Under the pieces are notes generated by a model that was not told the origin of the DNA, did no database searches, and saw nothing but the letters and a program-made list of their open reading frames with translations. The translations under genes and the position numbers were made by a program. DNA of 64,000 nucleotides from an uncultured Lachnospiraceae bacterium (GTDB lineage: Bacteria; Bacillota; Clostridia; Lachnospirales; Lachnospiraceae): assembly GCA_947172645.1 (NCBI GenBank), contig CAMWBY010000016.1, positions 44,068-108,067 of the forward strand, read 5' to 3'. Shown here piece after piece: positions 1-9,073 of the stretch (its first letter is position 1; every line of letters begins with the position of its first letter).

Positions 1-2
1 TG

Positions 3-878
3 GATATGGGCATGCGTTGCGTGCAGACCAGCGGCTTAAGCGGGCAGGAGGGATTTGAAAAGTCTCTAAAAGAGATGGAATCATATTATCTGAAATTTAA
101 CCATGACGACCCTCTCCTCAGTTTCTGTATCGGATTCCATGCAGAGTATACGGCTTCCAAAGAGCTGATTAAGAGTGTTGCCGAAATGGCGCGCAAATAC
201 CAGGCTCCGGTCTTTACCCATCTGGCGGAGACGAAGCTTGAGGTGGAGGGATGCAAAGGGCGTCACGGTATGTCTCCGGTGAAGCTGTTTGACAGTCTGG
301 GTCTCTTTGATTATGGCGGTGGCGGATACCATTGTGTATATCTGGATGATGAAGATATGGAGATTTTCCGCAGGCGGGGGTTAAGCGTGGTGACGAATCC
401 GGGCTCCAACACCAAACTGGCAAGCGGAATCGCGCCGATTTCGGATTTCCTGAAGAAGGGCATCAATGTGGCAATCGGTACGGACGGCCCGGCAAGCAAC
501 AACTGTCTTGATATGTTCCGGGAGATGTTTCTGGTGACAGGGCTTGCCAAGCTGCGCGAGCAGGACGCTTCTGCGGTGGACGCATGGGAAGTGCTTAAGA
601 TGGCGACGGTCAACGGTTCCAAAGCGATGGGGCTTCCGGATACGGATGTGCTTGCCGAGGGCAAGCTTGCCGACCTGATTATGATAGACCTGCATCAGCC
701 TAATATGCAGCCGATGAATAATATCCCCAAGAATCTGGTTTACAGCGGCAGCAAGCAGAATGTGAAGATGACGATGATTCAGGGGAAAATCCTGTATGAG
801 AATGGGAAGTTTGCAGATTCTTATGATGTGGAGGAAATCTACAGAAAGGCAAATGAGATTATAGGCAGTCTCAGATAG
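3..878 (+). CDS. Amidohydrolase, MTA/SAH deaminase-like (5' end outside window)
   Basis: C-terminal part of a metal-dependent amidohydrolase of the 5-methylthioadenosine/S-adenosylhomocysteine deaminase or chlorohydrolase type. The reading frame is open to the window edge, so the real start and the N-terminal HxH metal motif lie upstream. Visible are HLAET, the conserved GTDGPASNN (catalytic Asp and substrate region) and the C-terminal beta strand region with EGKLADLIMIDL, typical of this superfamily. These enzymes deaminate adenosine or guanine derivatives using a bound divalent metal. The stop is 2 bp before the next start, so the two genes are probably co-transcribed. Exact substrate cannot be told from the fragment. 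Confidence 0.85.
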   Translation, partial: DMGMRCVQTSGLSGQEGFEKSLKEMESYYLKFNHDDPLLSFCIGFHAEYTASKELIKSVAEMARKYQAPVFTHLAETKLEVEGCKGRHGMSPVKLFDSLGLFDYGGGGYHCVYLDDEDMEIFRRRGLSVVTNPGSNTKLASGIAPISDFLKKGINVAIGTDGPASNNCLDMFREMFLVTGLAKLREQDASAVDAWEVLKMATVNGSKAMGLPDTDVLAEGKLADLIMIDLHQPNMQPMNNIPKNLVYSGSKQNVKMTMIQGKILYENGKFADSYDVEEIYRKANEIIGSLR

Positions 879-880
879 AT

Positions 881-2578
881 ATGGAATATATCATACTGGC
901 ATGTACATTGTTGCTGCTTGTTACTTTTGTGATGTGCAAGGAATATATAAGCAGCAGGAATTTACAGAGAAGGTATCTGGAAAAAGTTTATGCAAGTTAC
1001 GGCATGCCACCGGAGAGGGATTATGGTGCGGAAGAGATGGAACATATCAGGATGTACTACCGCAAACATCCGGTTCCGCACCAGATTGATGATATCACAT
1101 GGAATGATTTGAATATGGACAGTATCTTCCAGAGCATGAACACATCCTGTAGCGCGGCGGGAGATGAGTATCTGTATTATATGCTGCGGACGCCTGTTTA
1201 TGAACAGGAAGCGACGGAGCGTATGGAATCGTTAATCAGTCACTTCATGGAGAACGAGCAGGACAGGCATGGCGTGCAGAGAATACTTTTTAGCCTGGGA
1301 AGGATGGGAAGGTATTCTATCTATGAATATCTGGAGAATTTAGATACGTTGGGAGAACGGAGCAGTGTGAAATATCTGCTTGGCGACCTTATGATTTTCG
1401 TCTGTATCGCGATGATGTTCGGGTCTCTTCCCATTGGCGTGATATGCCTGCTTGGCGTGGTGTGCTATAATATTGTAGGATATTTCAGGGAGTATAAGGA
1501 AATAGAACCCTACGTTACGAGTTTCCGTTACATTAACAGGCTTTTGGCCGGTGCAGAGCAGTTGGGACGCAGCCGGACAGGCGGGATATCTGCGGAGAAA
1601 GAGAGGTTGCTTGTCTGCTTTGGCAGCATGAAGGGATTTATAAGGGATACGTATCTGATTGTTTTTACGGAGAGGGGCAATGGCAATCCGTTAGGCGTCC
1701 TGGTTGATTACCTGCGCATGGTTTTTTATCTGGATTTGATTCAGTTCAACCAGGCGTTAAAGGCTGTGCGGGGGCATATGTCGGAGATTGACGAGATGAT
1801 TACGCTGCTCGGCCGGCTTGACGCGGCGGTAGCCGTGGGTTCCTACAGGAACAGCCTGCAAGGAGAATACTGTGTGCCGGCAATACGGTTCGGGCAGGGT
1901 GCGGACAGACATATGATGATAGAGCAGGCATACCACCCGTTGCTTACGGAACCCGTGAAAAATTCCATATCGGCGGAAAAAGGAGTGCTCTTGACCGGTT
2001 CCAACGCTTCAGGAAAGTCCACCTTCTTACGTGCTGTGGCAGTCAATGCCGTGCTGGCCCAGACCATACACACATGTACTGCGGCGCGCTATGAGGCTCC
2101 AGCCTGGCGTATTTATTCTTCCATGTCCTTGAAAGACGACCTGGTAGGCGGACAGAGCTATTATATGGTGGAGATTAAGTCTATCAAGCGGATATTGGAT
2201 GAAGTGAGGGAAGCGGCGGAAGAAAACGTCCATGTGCTATGCTTCGTGGACGAGGTGCTGCGGGGAACCAATACGGTAGAACGGATTGCGGCGTCGACAC
2301 AGATTATGAAGATGCTATCCTCGGACAATGCGCTCTGCTTTGCGGCGACGCATGACGTGGAGCTGACGAAACTGCTAAAGGAAGAATATGACAACTACCA
2401 TTTTGAGGAGCGTATCGAGGGGGATGATATTTTCTTCCCATATAAATTGATGGCGGGACCCGCGACGACGAGAAATGCAATCGCTCTCCTTAAGATGTTG
2501 GGATACGATAAGCGGATTATCACGGACGCGGAAGCGATGGCGGAGAGATTCCTGGCAGGCGGCGGATGGCAGCGTTGA
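881..2578 (+). CDS. Membrane-associated MutS-like ATPase
   Basis: A 565-residue protein with the ATPase domain of the MutS family at its C-terminus: Walker A GSNASGKST at about residues 373-381, the glutamine/tyrosine segment GGQSYYMVE, and Walker B with FVDE near residues 455-458 followed by RGTNT. The N-terminal mismatch-recognition domain of true MutS is absent. Instead there is an N-terminal hydrophobic segment (about 2-19) and another hydrophobic pair around 165-200, suggesting membrane anchoring. Such short MutS-related ATPases are common in Clostridia, with no settled role; canonical mismatch repair should not be assumed. It sits 2 bp after the amidohydrolase gene. Confidence 0.85.
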   Translation: MEYIILACTLLLLVTFVMCKEYISSRNLQRRYLEKVYASYGMPPERDYGAEEMEHIRMYYRKHPVPHQIDDITWNDLNMDSIFQSMNTSCSAAGDEYLYYMLRTPVYEQEATERMESLISHFMENEQDRHGVQRILFSLGRMGRYSIYEYLENLDTLGERSSVKYLLGDLMIFVCIAMMFGSLPIGVICLLGVVCYNIVGYFREYKEIEPYVTSFRYINRLLAGAEQLGRSRTGGISAEKERLLVCFGSMKGFIRDTYLIVFTERGNGNPLGVLVDYLRMVFYLDLIQFNQALKAVRGHMSEIDEMITLLGRLDAAVAVGSYRNSLQGEYCVPAIRFGQGADRHMMIEQAYHPLLTEPVKNSISAEKGVLLTGSNASGKSTFLRAVAVNAVLAQTIHTCTAARYEAPAWRIYSSMSLKDDLVGGQSYYMVEIKSIKRILDEVREAAEENVHVLCFVDEVLRGTNTVERIAASTQIMKMLSSDNALCFAATHDVELTKLLKEEYDNYHFEERIEGDDIFFPYKLMAGPATTRNAIALLKMLGYDKRIITDAEAMAERFLAGGGWQR

Positions 2579-2642
2579 AATGGAGTAAAAGGCGGAAGAA
2601 AAGAAGAAAGGGTAAAATGCAAGCATTTTCGCTTGAGGCTTG

Positions 2643-3122
2643 GTGCAAAATATGAAAGTCACAATCTACACGGACGGCGCGGCCCGTGGCAACCCGGAGG
2701 GGCCGGGCGGCTACGGCGCGGTGCTGCAATATATCGACACCAGGGGAACGCTGCATGAGAGAGAATTTTCAGCTGGTTACAAGAAGACGACGAACAACCG
2801 TATGGAGCTGATGGCGGCGATTGTGGGTCTGGAAGCCCTGACGAAGCCTTGTGAAGTCACGTTAATCTCGGATTCTAAGTATGTGACCGACGCATTCAAT
2901 AAGCATTGGGTGGACGGGTGGATTCGCAAGAACTGGAAAACGGCAGGGAATACGCCGGTCAAGAACAGAGACCTCTGGGAGAGGCTTCTGCGGGCGAAGG
3001 AACCCCATCAGGTGATTTTCCAGTGGGTCAAGGGTCATGACGGGCACCCGGAGAACGAGCGGTGCGACAAACTGGCGACAACGGCCGCCGACGGAACGGA
3101 CTTACTTGACGATACAGTCTGA
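2643..3122 (+). CDS. rnhA: Ribonuclease HI
   Basis: Cleaves the RNA strand of RNA-DNA hybrids. The acidic catalytic set is visible: Asp in [10 protein letters not shown], Glu in NRMELMA, Asp in SDSKYV and Asp in ENERCDKLA, with the handle-region Trp/Lys segment WIRKNWKT and the [12 protein letters not shown] loop. Length (about 155-160 residues) fits bacterial RNase HI. The start is uncertain: a GAGG element at about 2634-2637 is well spaced for GTG 2643, while ATG at 2652 would place it 14 bases away; TTG 2640 is also in frame. Confidence 0.95.
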   Translation: MQNMKVTIYTDGAARGNPEGPGGYGAVLQYIDTRGTLHEREFSAGYKKTTNNRMELMAAIVGLEALTKPCEVTLISDSKYVTDAFNKHWVDGWIRKNWKTAGNTPVKNRDLWERLLRAKEPHQVIFQWVKGHDGHPENERCDKLATTAADGTDLLDDTV

Positions 3123-3204
3123 TTGGTGGTATCATAGGGTGAAAAGAATTTAAGATGTAAAACATAAGGAATCAAATTTTGATAGAAAAGGGGTATAAGG
3201 GCAG

Positions 3205-3387
3205 ATGAGCAATTTGATTTTATTTGTAAATGCGTTTTTATCTTATTTATTGATATTTGTACTGATTATCGCATTGGTGATTGTTGCCTGCGTGATTGGC
3301 GTGAAGTGGCGCAAGAGTAAGGACGCCAAGGAGGCGGCAAACGGTGCAGGACAGGCGGAGACGATGGGCGGCAATACGGCGGTTTAA
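3205..3387 (+). CDS. Small single-pass membrane protein, unknown function
   Basis: A 60-residue protein: a hydrophobic segment of roughly 25 residues (about 6-30) followed by a basic WRKSKD stretch and a short Ala/Gly-rich hydrophilic tail, i.e. a single membrane span with a cytoplasmic tail. A purine-rich ribosome site (AAAAGGGG, then AAGGGCAG) precedes ATG 3205 and a Rho-independent terminator follows 33 bases after the stop, so it is a plausible independent short gene. No family recognised. Confidence 0.6.
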   Translation: MSNLILFVNAFLSYLLIFVLIIALVIVACVIGVKWRKSKDAKEAANGAGQAETMGGNTAV

Positions 3388-3419
3388 AGTTGTTTTTCAT
3401 TGTGGTATAGAATGGGGAG

Positions 3420-3446
3420 GGTGTTCGTGGACAGAACACCTTTTCT
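3420..3446 (+). terminator. Rho-independent terminator
   Basis: Seven-base perfect stem GGTGTTC / GAACACC with a 7-nt loop followed by TTTTCTT. It lies just after the small membrane protein gene and before a cluster of further hairpins. Confidence 0.75.
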
Positions 3447-3474
3447 TCCGTTATAAGTATAAGCATGGAGGTAA

Positions 3475-3595
3475 GATTGAAAAATAAGTCTGATGACCTT
3501 ATTTTTCAATCGGCTATTTGTTTCAGAGCGAAAGCAAATAGCTTTTATGGCAGACGCAAATTTGAGATTTGCGTCGCATCTTCGCGACAAGTCGC
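3475..3595. repeat. Array of four consecutive inverted repeats (non-coding)
   Basis: Four stem-loops stand side by side. (1) 3475-3511: 14-bp perfect arms GATTGAAAAATAAG / CTTATTTTTCAATC with a 9-nt loop. (2) 3513-3542: GCTATTTG / CAAATAGC with an inner TTTC/GAAA helix. (3) 3553-3575: GACGCAAAT / ATTTGCGTC. (4) 3584-3595: GCGA / TCGC around a tetraloop. The array lies directly upstream of the HAD gene. An open frame runs through it into that gene but shows no protein-like content, so it is better read as non-coding DNA or structured leader RNA. Confidence 0.7.
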
Positions 3596-3612
3596 TCAGA
3601 AATGGGGATAAT

Positions 3613-4317
3613 GTGAGAAAATATACGACGGTTCTCTGGGACCTGGACCAGACACTTCTGAATTTTGATATGTCTATGGACTATGCAATCAGGGAGACAT
3701 TCAAGAAATATAATCTTCCGGTCAGCGATGAGATTGTGGCGCGCTATGATGTCATCAACAGAGGATATTGGAACAGGTTTGAGTTGGGGGAGATTACGAA
3801 ACAAGAGGTGACGCTTGGCAGGTTCCGGACACTTTTCGGGGAATTGGGTATTACCTATATCGCACCGGAGGAGATGGCGGAGGTATACCAGAAGGAGCTT
3901 GGGAATGTCTATTTCTTTATCGACGGGGCGAAGGAACTGGTTACGAGGCTGAAAGCAGAAGGTTTCAGGCAATATGTGGTGACCAACGGCGTCAATACGA
4001 CCCAGGAAAGTAAAATGAAGAGGTCGGGACTTCATCAGATTATGGACGGCGTATTTGTGTCCGAGCTGATGGGATATCCGAAACCGATGAAGGAATACTT
4101 CGACGCCTGTTTCGCGGCGATGCCCGGCATAGACAGGAGAGAATGCATTCTGGTGGGAGATTCCCTGACCAGCGACATGCGGGGCGCGCAGAATGCGGGG
4201 ATTGCCTCCTGTTGGTTTAATCCGGGCCGCAGGGAGAAAGACATTGATGTGAGGATAGACTATGAGATACACGCCCTCGAAGAACTGCTTCCGATTCTGG
4301 CACAGGAGAGTGTGTGA
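3613..4317 (+). CDS. HAD-superfamily hydrolase, YjjG-type nucleotidase
   Basis: Haloacid dehalogenase-fold phosphatase of about 235 residues. Motif I is WDLDQTLLNF, motif II is VVTNG, and motifs III/IV are the Lys in GYPKP and the GDSLTSDMRGAQNAG segment. The helical cap and overall sequence resemble YjjG, which dephosphorylates noncanonical pyrimidine nucleotides; the substrate remains an inference. The frame is open from 3493, but the extra N-terminus is read through a hairpin array and lacks similarity to the family. GTG 3613, preceded by GGGGAT, puts the Asp of motif I at a normal distance from the N-terminus. The stop overlaps the start of the WYL regulator. Confidence 0.85.
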   Translation: MRKYTTVLWDLDQTLLNFDMSMDYAIRETFKKYNLPVSDEIVARYDVINRGYWNRFELGEITKQEVTLGRFRTLFGELGITYIAPEEMAEVYQKELGNVYFFIDGAKELVTRLKAEGFRQYVVTNGVNTTQESKMKRSGLHQIMDGVFVSELMGYPKPMKEYFDACFAAMPGIDRRECILVGDSLTSDMRGAQNAGIASCWFNPGRREKDIDVRIDYEIHALEELLPILAQESV

Positions 4318-5324
4318 TGCCCAAATCTGCGAATCAGAAGTTAAAATTATTATACCTTGTAAAGATACTGACCGAACAGTCTGACGAAGAGCACTGTATG
4401 AGCGCCCAGGCATTGATTGACGCACTTTTGACATATGGTGTCAGAGCGGAACGCAAGAGCATTTATGACGATATCGCACAGCTTACGGATTTTGGTTATG
4501 ACATCATACTGGTCAAGTCGAAGACGGGCGGCGGTTACTATCTGGCAGGCAGGGAGTTTGAACTGGCGGAATTGAAGCTGTTGGTGGAGACGGTGCAGGC
4601 TTCCCGGTTTTTGACTGTGAAGAAATCCAGAGAGTTGATAGGGAAGATTGAAAGGCTGGCGTCTAAAGCGGAGGCAGGGCAGCTTCAGCGCCAGGTATAT
4701 GTGGCGAACCGGATTAAGACTGCCAACGAGAGTATCTATTACATAGTGGACGATATTCACCGCGCCATACAGAACAATGAACAGATATCGTTCCAATATT
4801 TAGAGTGGAATCTGGAGCGGGAGCTTGTACCCCGCAAAGACGGCAAAATTTACCGTGTCAGCCCTTGGGCGCTGACATGTAAGGATGAGAACTATTATAT
4901 GATTGCCCATGACGGGGAGAACAATGCGATTAAGCATTTCCGTGTGGATAAGATGGGACATATCCAAGTCCTTTCCGGCATTGTGCGGGAGGGGGCGGAA
5001 CTGTTTGAACGGTTCGACATCGCCGCCTATGCGAATAAGACTTTCGGCATGTTCGGCGGCAGGGAGGAAGTGGTCACGCTGGCGTTCGAAAACCGTTTTA
5101 TCGGTGTCGTGATGGACCGGTTTGGGAGGGAAGTGCCTGTCAGGAAGCGTGATGGGGAACATTTTTCGGTGAGGGTGCAGGTGGCGCTCAGCGGACAGTT
5201 CTACGGTTGGCTCACAGGACTTGGCGTGGGGGCGAAAATCATTGGGCCGGACGACGTGGTGGAAGAGTACTGCGACTATCTGCGCCGGACGGCGGCGCAG
5301 TATAGAGAAGGACGGCAGGACTGA
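4317..5324 (+). CDS. WYL-domain transcriptional regulator
   Basis: About 335 residues: an N-terminal winged-helix domain (about 5-65, with KSIYDDIAQL as recognition region and the wing GGGYYL), a helical linker, and a WYL domain with the conserved SPWALTCKDENYYMIAHD stretch at about 180-200 followed by the FRVDKM segment. WYL domains sense ligands, often nucleic-acid-like, and control diverse genes. ATG 4317 overlaps the HAD stop as TGATG, so translation is probably coupled; GTG 4314 is the alternative. No defence genes are adjacent, so this is most likely a local metabolic regulator. Confidence 0.9.
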   Translation: MPKSANQKLKLLYLVKILTEQSDEEHCMSAQALIDALLTYGVRAERKSIYDDIAQLTDFGYDIILVKSKTGGGYYLAGREFELAELKLLVETVQASRFLTVKKSRELIGKIERLASKAEAGQLQRQVYVANRIKTANESIYYIVDDIHRAIQNNEQISFQYLEWNLERELVPRKDGKIYRVSPWALTCKDENYYMIAHDGENNAIKHFRVDKMGHIQVLSGIVREGAELFERFDIAAYANKTFGMFGGREEVVTLAFENRFIGVVMDRFGREVPVRKRDGEHFSVRVQVALSGQFYGWLTGLGVGAKIIGPDDVVEEYCDYLRRTAAQYREGRQD

Positions 5325-5402
5325 TAGATTTGAGGGAGTAAAGTGTTACTCTGTTTCCGGTGATGCTCTGGAACGGGGTAGAGGACAAGGGAGGAATTTG
5401 AC

Positions 5403-6584
5403 ATGGAGATACAGTTTGCGGACCGCATGAAAGATTATGAGGCGGGCATTTTCCAGGTATTAAATGAAAAGAAAGACGAGGCGGAGAAAAACGGCAGGAA
5501 AATATTCAACCTGTCGGTGGGAACGCCGGACTTTCCGCCGGCGAAGCATGTGGTAGATGCGGTGACGGAGGCGGCGAAGAAGCCTGAGAACTTTAAATAT
5601 GCATTGGTGGATATACCGGAATTGATTGAGGCCGTACAGAAACGTTATGAGAAGCGATACGGCGTGGGACTTGAGAAAGATGAGATTATGTCTGTCTACG
5701 GTTCCCAGGAGGGAATCGCACACATCTGCATGACGCTGTGCAATCCCGGCGACGTGGTTTTGGTGCCTAATCCCGGATATCCGATTTTTGGCATCGGGCC
5801 TTCCCTGGCGGGCGCGGAGGTTGTCGCTTACGATTTGACGGAGGAGAACCAGTATCTGCCTGACTTAGAAGGCATGGACGAGGGGCTTCTTGCGCGGGCA
5901 AAATGTATGATAGTGTCCTATCCGCTAAATCCGGTGTGTAAGGCGGCGCCGGATGAGTTTTACGAGCGGTTAATCCCCTGGGCGGCGGCCCATGGCATTG
6001 TCATTATCCATGACAATGCATATTCGGATATTATCTATGACGGCCGGGTGGGCAAATCAATCCTGCGGATTCCAGGTGCGAAGGAAGTGGCAGTGGAGTT
6101 TTATTCTCTGTCGAAATCTTATAATTATACAGGCGCCAGGGTCAGTTTCCTCGTGGGCAACAGGGATATTGTGGCGAATTTCAAGAGACTGCGTTCCCAG
6201 ATTGATTATGGGACATACCTTCCGGTACAGTATGGCGCGGTGGCGGCATTGACCGGCTCCGACCAGATGGTGAAGGACCAGTGTGCGGAGTACCAGAGAC
6301 GCCGGGATGCGCTTTGCGGCGGCCTGCGGGAGATTGGATGGCAGATGGAGGACAGCGAGGGAACGATGTTTGCCTGGGCGAAGATTCCGGACGGTTATAC
6401 GGACGACGTGGAGTTTGTCATGGAACTGGTGGAGAAGACTGGCGTTTTGTGTACGCCGGGGAGCAGTTTCGGGACCCTTGGCAGAGGACATGTGAGGTTC
6501 GCGCTGACCGTACCTGTGGAAAAGATAAAAGAGGCAGTGGAGGCGATTGCACTATCTGGCATAATTTGCAAGAAATGTCAATAG
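5403..6584 (+). CDS. PLP-dependent class I/II aminotransferase
   Basis: A 393-residue fold-type I aminotransferase. Seen are the N-terminal substrate segment NLSVGTPDFPP, the phosphate/PLP ring region YGSQEGIAH, NPGYPIF, the cofactor Asp/Tyr segment HDNAYSDIIYDG, the Schiff-base lysine in SLSKSYNYTGARVSF and the C-terminal Arg in GHVRFALTVP. It resembles the LL-diaminopimelate or alanine aminotransferase branch, but substrate choice is not readable. GGGAGGAATTTGAC precedes ATG 5403. The gene is closed by a strong terminator. Confidence 0.9.
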   Translation: MEIQFADRMKDYEAGIFQVLNEKKDEAEKNGRKIFNLSVGTPDFPPAKHVVDAVTEAAKKPENFKYALVDIPELIEAVQKRYEKRYGVGLEKDEIMSVYGSQEGIAHICMTLCNPGDVVLVPNPGYPIFGIGPSLAGAEVVAYDLTEENQYLPDLEGMDEGLLARAKCMIVSYPLNPVCKAAPDEFYERLIPWAAAHGIVIIHDNAYSDIIYDGRVGKSILRIPGAKEVAVEFYSLSKSYNYTGARVSFLVGNRDIVANFKRLRSQIDYGTYLPVQYGAVAALTGSDQMVKDQCAEYQRRRDALCGGLREIGWQMEDSEGTMFAWAKIPDGYTDDVEFVMELVEKTGVLCTPGSSFGTLGRGHVRFALTVPVEKIKEAVEAIALSGIICKKCQ

Positions 6585-6619
6585 GAAATTAGGGAGAAAA
6601 TTGATAGAAGGCCAACTTT

Positions 6620-6651
6620 GGGATATGTCACAAAAAGACATATCCCTTTTT
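6620..6651 (+). terminator. Rho-independent terminator after the aminotransferase gene
   Basis: Ten-base perfect stem GGGATATGTC / GACATATCCC, loop ACAAAAA, then TTTTT. It separates the aminotransferase transcript from the nrdD promoter. Confidence 0.9.
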
Positions 6652-6675
6652 GTATGTTTTTCGTGTGAAGAGACA

Positions 6676-6704
6676 TTGACATCAGGTGTTTCTTACTTTA
6701 TACT
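6676..6704 (+). promoter_or_regulatory. Sigma-A promoter of nrdD-nrdG
   Basis: TTGACA (6676-6681) and TATACT (6699-6704) with exactly 17 bp between them, an almost perfect vegetative promoter. Predicted transcription start is near 6711, immediately before the two NrdR-like boxes. Confidence 0.85.
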
Positions 6705-6713
6705 AATCCTAGA

Positions 6714-6759
6714 CCACAAAATATAGTAATCATATGTTTTGCGACACTATATTTTGTGC
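6714..6759 (+). promoter_or_regulatory. Pair of NrdR-type boxes (operator of nrdD)
   Basis: Two inverted copies of a 16-bp element: CCACAAAATATAGTAA (6714-6729) and ACACTATATTTTGTGC (6744-6759). One is the reverse complement of the other at 13 of 16 positions, and their centres are 30 bp apart, about three helical turns. Sequence and spacing match NrdR boxes, the binding sites of the nucleotide-sensing repressor of ribonucleotide reductase genes. Position just downstream of the promoter fits repression. NrdR itself is not in the window. Confidence 0.85.
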
Positions 6760-6883
6760 ATTTTATTGCATTAAATGTTGCATAATGTGTATAAAAGATG
6801 GGGAAAACAGACGGAATGCAGATGGGCATACGGATAATTATTTACGGTATGCTGATTATAAGAAGGCTGCGGAGGTAGAATGA

Positions 6884-9073
6884 ATGAATGGTAATTTTGG
6901 GACGGATAACACGGTTGACGAAAGTTTTGAGTTGGAATATAAGCCGGACAGGATTGTCAATGTCATTAAGAAGGACGGCAGTTTAGAGGCTTTTAATGTA
7001 CAGAAGGTCATTGACGCTGTGGGGAAGAGTGCATACCGTGCGCTGACAAAATTTACTGAGGAAGAGAAGCGGCATATATGCCAGACTGTAATCGATAAAG
7101 TCAACGAACTCGGGGAAGAAAAGATTCCGATTCAGATTATGCATAATATCGTGGAGAGCGCCCTTGAGGACGTAAAGCCCATCGTAGCCAAGAGTTACCG
7201 GGACTACCGCAATTATAAGCAGGATTTCGTGCGGATGATGGACGATGTCTACAAGAAGAGCCAGTCGATTATGTATATCGGGGACAAGGAGAATGCGAAT
7301 ACGGACAGCGCTCTTGTCTCAACGAAGAGAAGCCTTATTTTTAACCAGTTCAATAAAGAGCTGTACCAGAAATTTTTTATGACGACGGAGGAGATACAGG
7401 CATGCCGTGACGGTTATCTGTATGTGCATGATATGTCCGCCAGGCGCGATACGATGAACTGCTGTCTGTTTAATGTGGCGGAAGTGTTGAGCGGCGGTTT
7501 CGAGATGGGCAATATCTGGTATAACGAGCCTAAGACGCTGGACGTGGCTTTCGACGTGATTGGCGATATCGTGCTGAGCGCCGCAAGCCAACAGTACGGC
7601 GGTTTCACGGTGCCGGAAGTGGACAAGATTTTAGAACCTTATGCGGAGAAATCTTATGCGCGCAATATAGAGAAATATGAGGGCCTGGGTATCGGCAGGG
7701 AGACTGCCGAGGCACAGTCTTTGGCGGATGTGCAAAAAGAGTTTGAACAGGGATTTCAGGGATGGGAATATAAATTCAATACCGTTGCAAGCAGCCGCGG
7801 CGATTATCCTTTTATCACTGTGACGGCAGGGATTGGAACGGGCAGGTTTGCCAGGATGGCGACCATTATCATGCTGAATGTGCGCCGTAAGGGGCAGGGG
7901 AAGAAAGAGTGCAAGAAACCGGTGCTGTTCCCAAAGATTGTCTTTTTGTATGACGAGAATTTACACGGGCCTGGCAAGGAACTGGAGGATGTCTTCGAGG
8001 CAGGGGTGGAGTGTTCCGCCAAGACGATGTATCCGGACTGGCTTAGCCTTACCGGCAAGGGATATATTGCGAGCATGTACAAGCAATATGGCAAGGTAAT
8101 CTCGCCCATGGGGTGCAGGGCGTTCCTTTCCCCGTGGTATGAGCGGGGTGGTATGCATCCGGCGGACGACAAGGATTCACCGATTTTTGTAGGTAGATTT
8201 AATATTGGCGTAGTATCCTTGCACTTACCTATGATTTTGGCCAAGTCCAGGCAGGAGAGCCGGGATTTTTATGAAGTGTTAGACTACTATCTGAACTTAA
8301 TCAGGCAGCTTCATATCAGGACTTACGCGTATTTGGGCGAGATGCGTGCGTCCACCAATCCGCTTGCTTATTGCGAGGGAGGCTTTTTAGGCGGGCATTT
8401 ACAGCTTCACGATAAGATTAAGCCGATTCTGAAAACAGCGACGGCAAGTTTCGGTATTACCGCCTTCAATGAACTACAGGAACTTTATAACGGCAAATCC
8501 CTGGTGGAGGACGGCGCTTTCGCATTGGAAGTGTTAGAGCATATTAACAATAAAATTAACGAATACAAAGAAGAGGACGGGAACCTCTATGCTATTTACG
8601 GTACGCCGGCGGAGAATCTGTGCGGTTTGCAGGTGAAGCAGTTTCGGGCGAAATACGGGATTGTGGAAGGCGTGTCCGATAAGGAGTATGTTTCCAATAG
8701 TTTCCACTGTCATGTGACAGAGGATATCACGCCCATCGAGAAGCAGGATTTGGAATACCGCTTCTGGGAACTTGCCAACGGCGGCAAGATACAGTATGTG
8801 AAATACCCCATCGACTATAATATGGAGGCAATCAAGACATTAATCCGCCGTGCCATGGAGATGGGATTTTATGAAGGAGTCAATCTCTCCCTGGCCTACT
8901 GTGACGACTGTGGGCATCAGGAACTTGAAATGGATGTCTGTCCGGTATGCGGCAGCCGCAATCTGACGAAAATCGACCGTATGAACGGGTATCTGGCATA
9001 CTCACGTGTGCATGGGGATACCAGGTTAAGCGATGCGAAGATGGCGGAAATCGCAGAAAGGAAAAGTATGTAA
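6884..9073 (+). CDS. nrdD: Anaerobic ribonucleoside-triphosphate reductase (class III)
   Basis: A 729-residue glycyl-radical enzyme making deoxyribonucleotides without oxygen. An ATP-cone domain is at about residues 25-115 (VIKKDGSLEAFNVQKVIDAV). The body carries typical segments such as HDMSARRDTMNCC, followed by a C-terminal zinc site with four Cys (CDDCGH and CPVCGS) and the radical site RMNGYLAY with the glycine near residue 702. ATG 6884 follows GCGGAGG. The stop overlaps the nrdG start (TAATG). Control by the NrdR-type boxes upstream is likely. Confidence 0.98.
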   Translation: MNGNFGTDNTVDESFELEYKPDRIVNVIKKDGSLEAFNVQKVIDAVGKSAYRALTKFTEEEKRHICQTVIDKVNELGEEKIPIQIMHNIVESALEDVKPIVAKSYRDYRNYKQDFVRMMDDVYKKSQSIMYIGDKENANTDSALVSTKRSLIFNQFNKELYQKFFMTTEEIQACRDGYLYVHDMSARRDTMNCCLFNVAEVLSGGFEMGNIWYNEPKTLDVAFDVIGDIVLSAASQQYGGFTVPEVDKILEPYAEKSYARNIEKYEGLGIGRETAEAQSLADVQKEFEQGFQGWEYKFNTVASSRGDYPFITVTAGIGTGRFARMATIIMLNVRRKGQGKKECKKPVLFPKIVFLYDENLHGPGKELEDVFEAGVECSAKTMYPDWLSLTGKGYIASMYKQYGKVISPMGCRAFLSPWYERGGMHPADDKDSPIFVGRFNIGVVSLHLPMILAKSRQESRDFYEVLDYYLNLIRQLHIRTYAYLGEMRASTNPLAYCEGGFLGGHLQLHDKIKPILKTATASFGITAFNELQELYNGKSLVEDGAFALEVLEHINNKINEYKEEDGNLYAIYGTPAENLCGLQVKQFRAKYGIVEGVSDKEYVSNSFHCHVTEDITPIEKQDLEYRFWELANGGKIQYVKYPIDYNMEAIKTLIRRAMEMGFYEGVNLSLAYCDDCGHQELEMDVCPVCGSRNLTKIDRMNGYLAYSRVHGDTRLSDAKMAEIAERKSM

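Noticed and set aside
881..2578. Canonical MutS mismatch repair protein
   Set aside because: Only the C-terminal ATPase is MutS-like; recognition domains are absent and membrane segments are present.
3493..3612. N-terminal extension of the HAD phosphatase
   Set aside because: The frame is open but runs through four hairpins and gives sequence with no family similarity; GTG 3613 fits motif I spacing.
3523..4434. 300-codon open frame on the minus strand
   Set aside because: Antisense shadow of the HAD gene; composition is typical of the wrong strand of a coding region.
4317..5324. WYL regulator as marker of a phage-defence island
   Set aside because: Neighbours are a HAD phosphatase and an aminotransferase; no defence genes are nearby.
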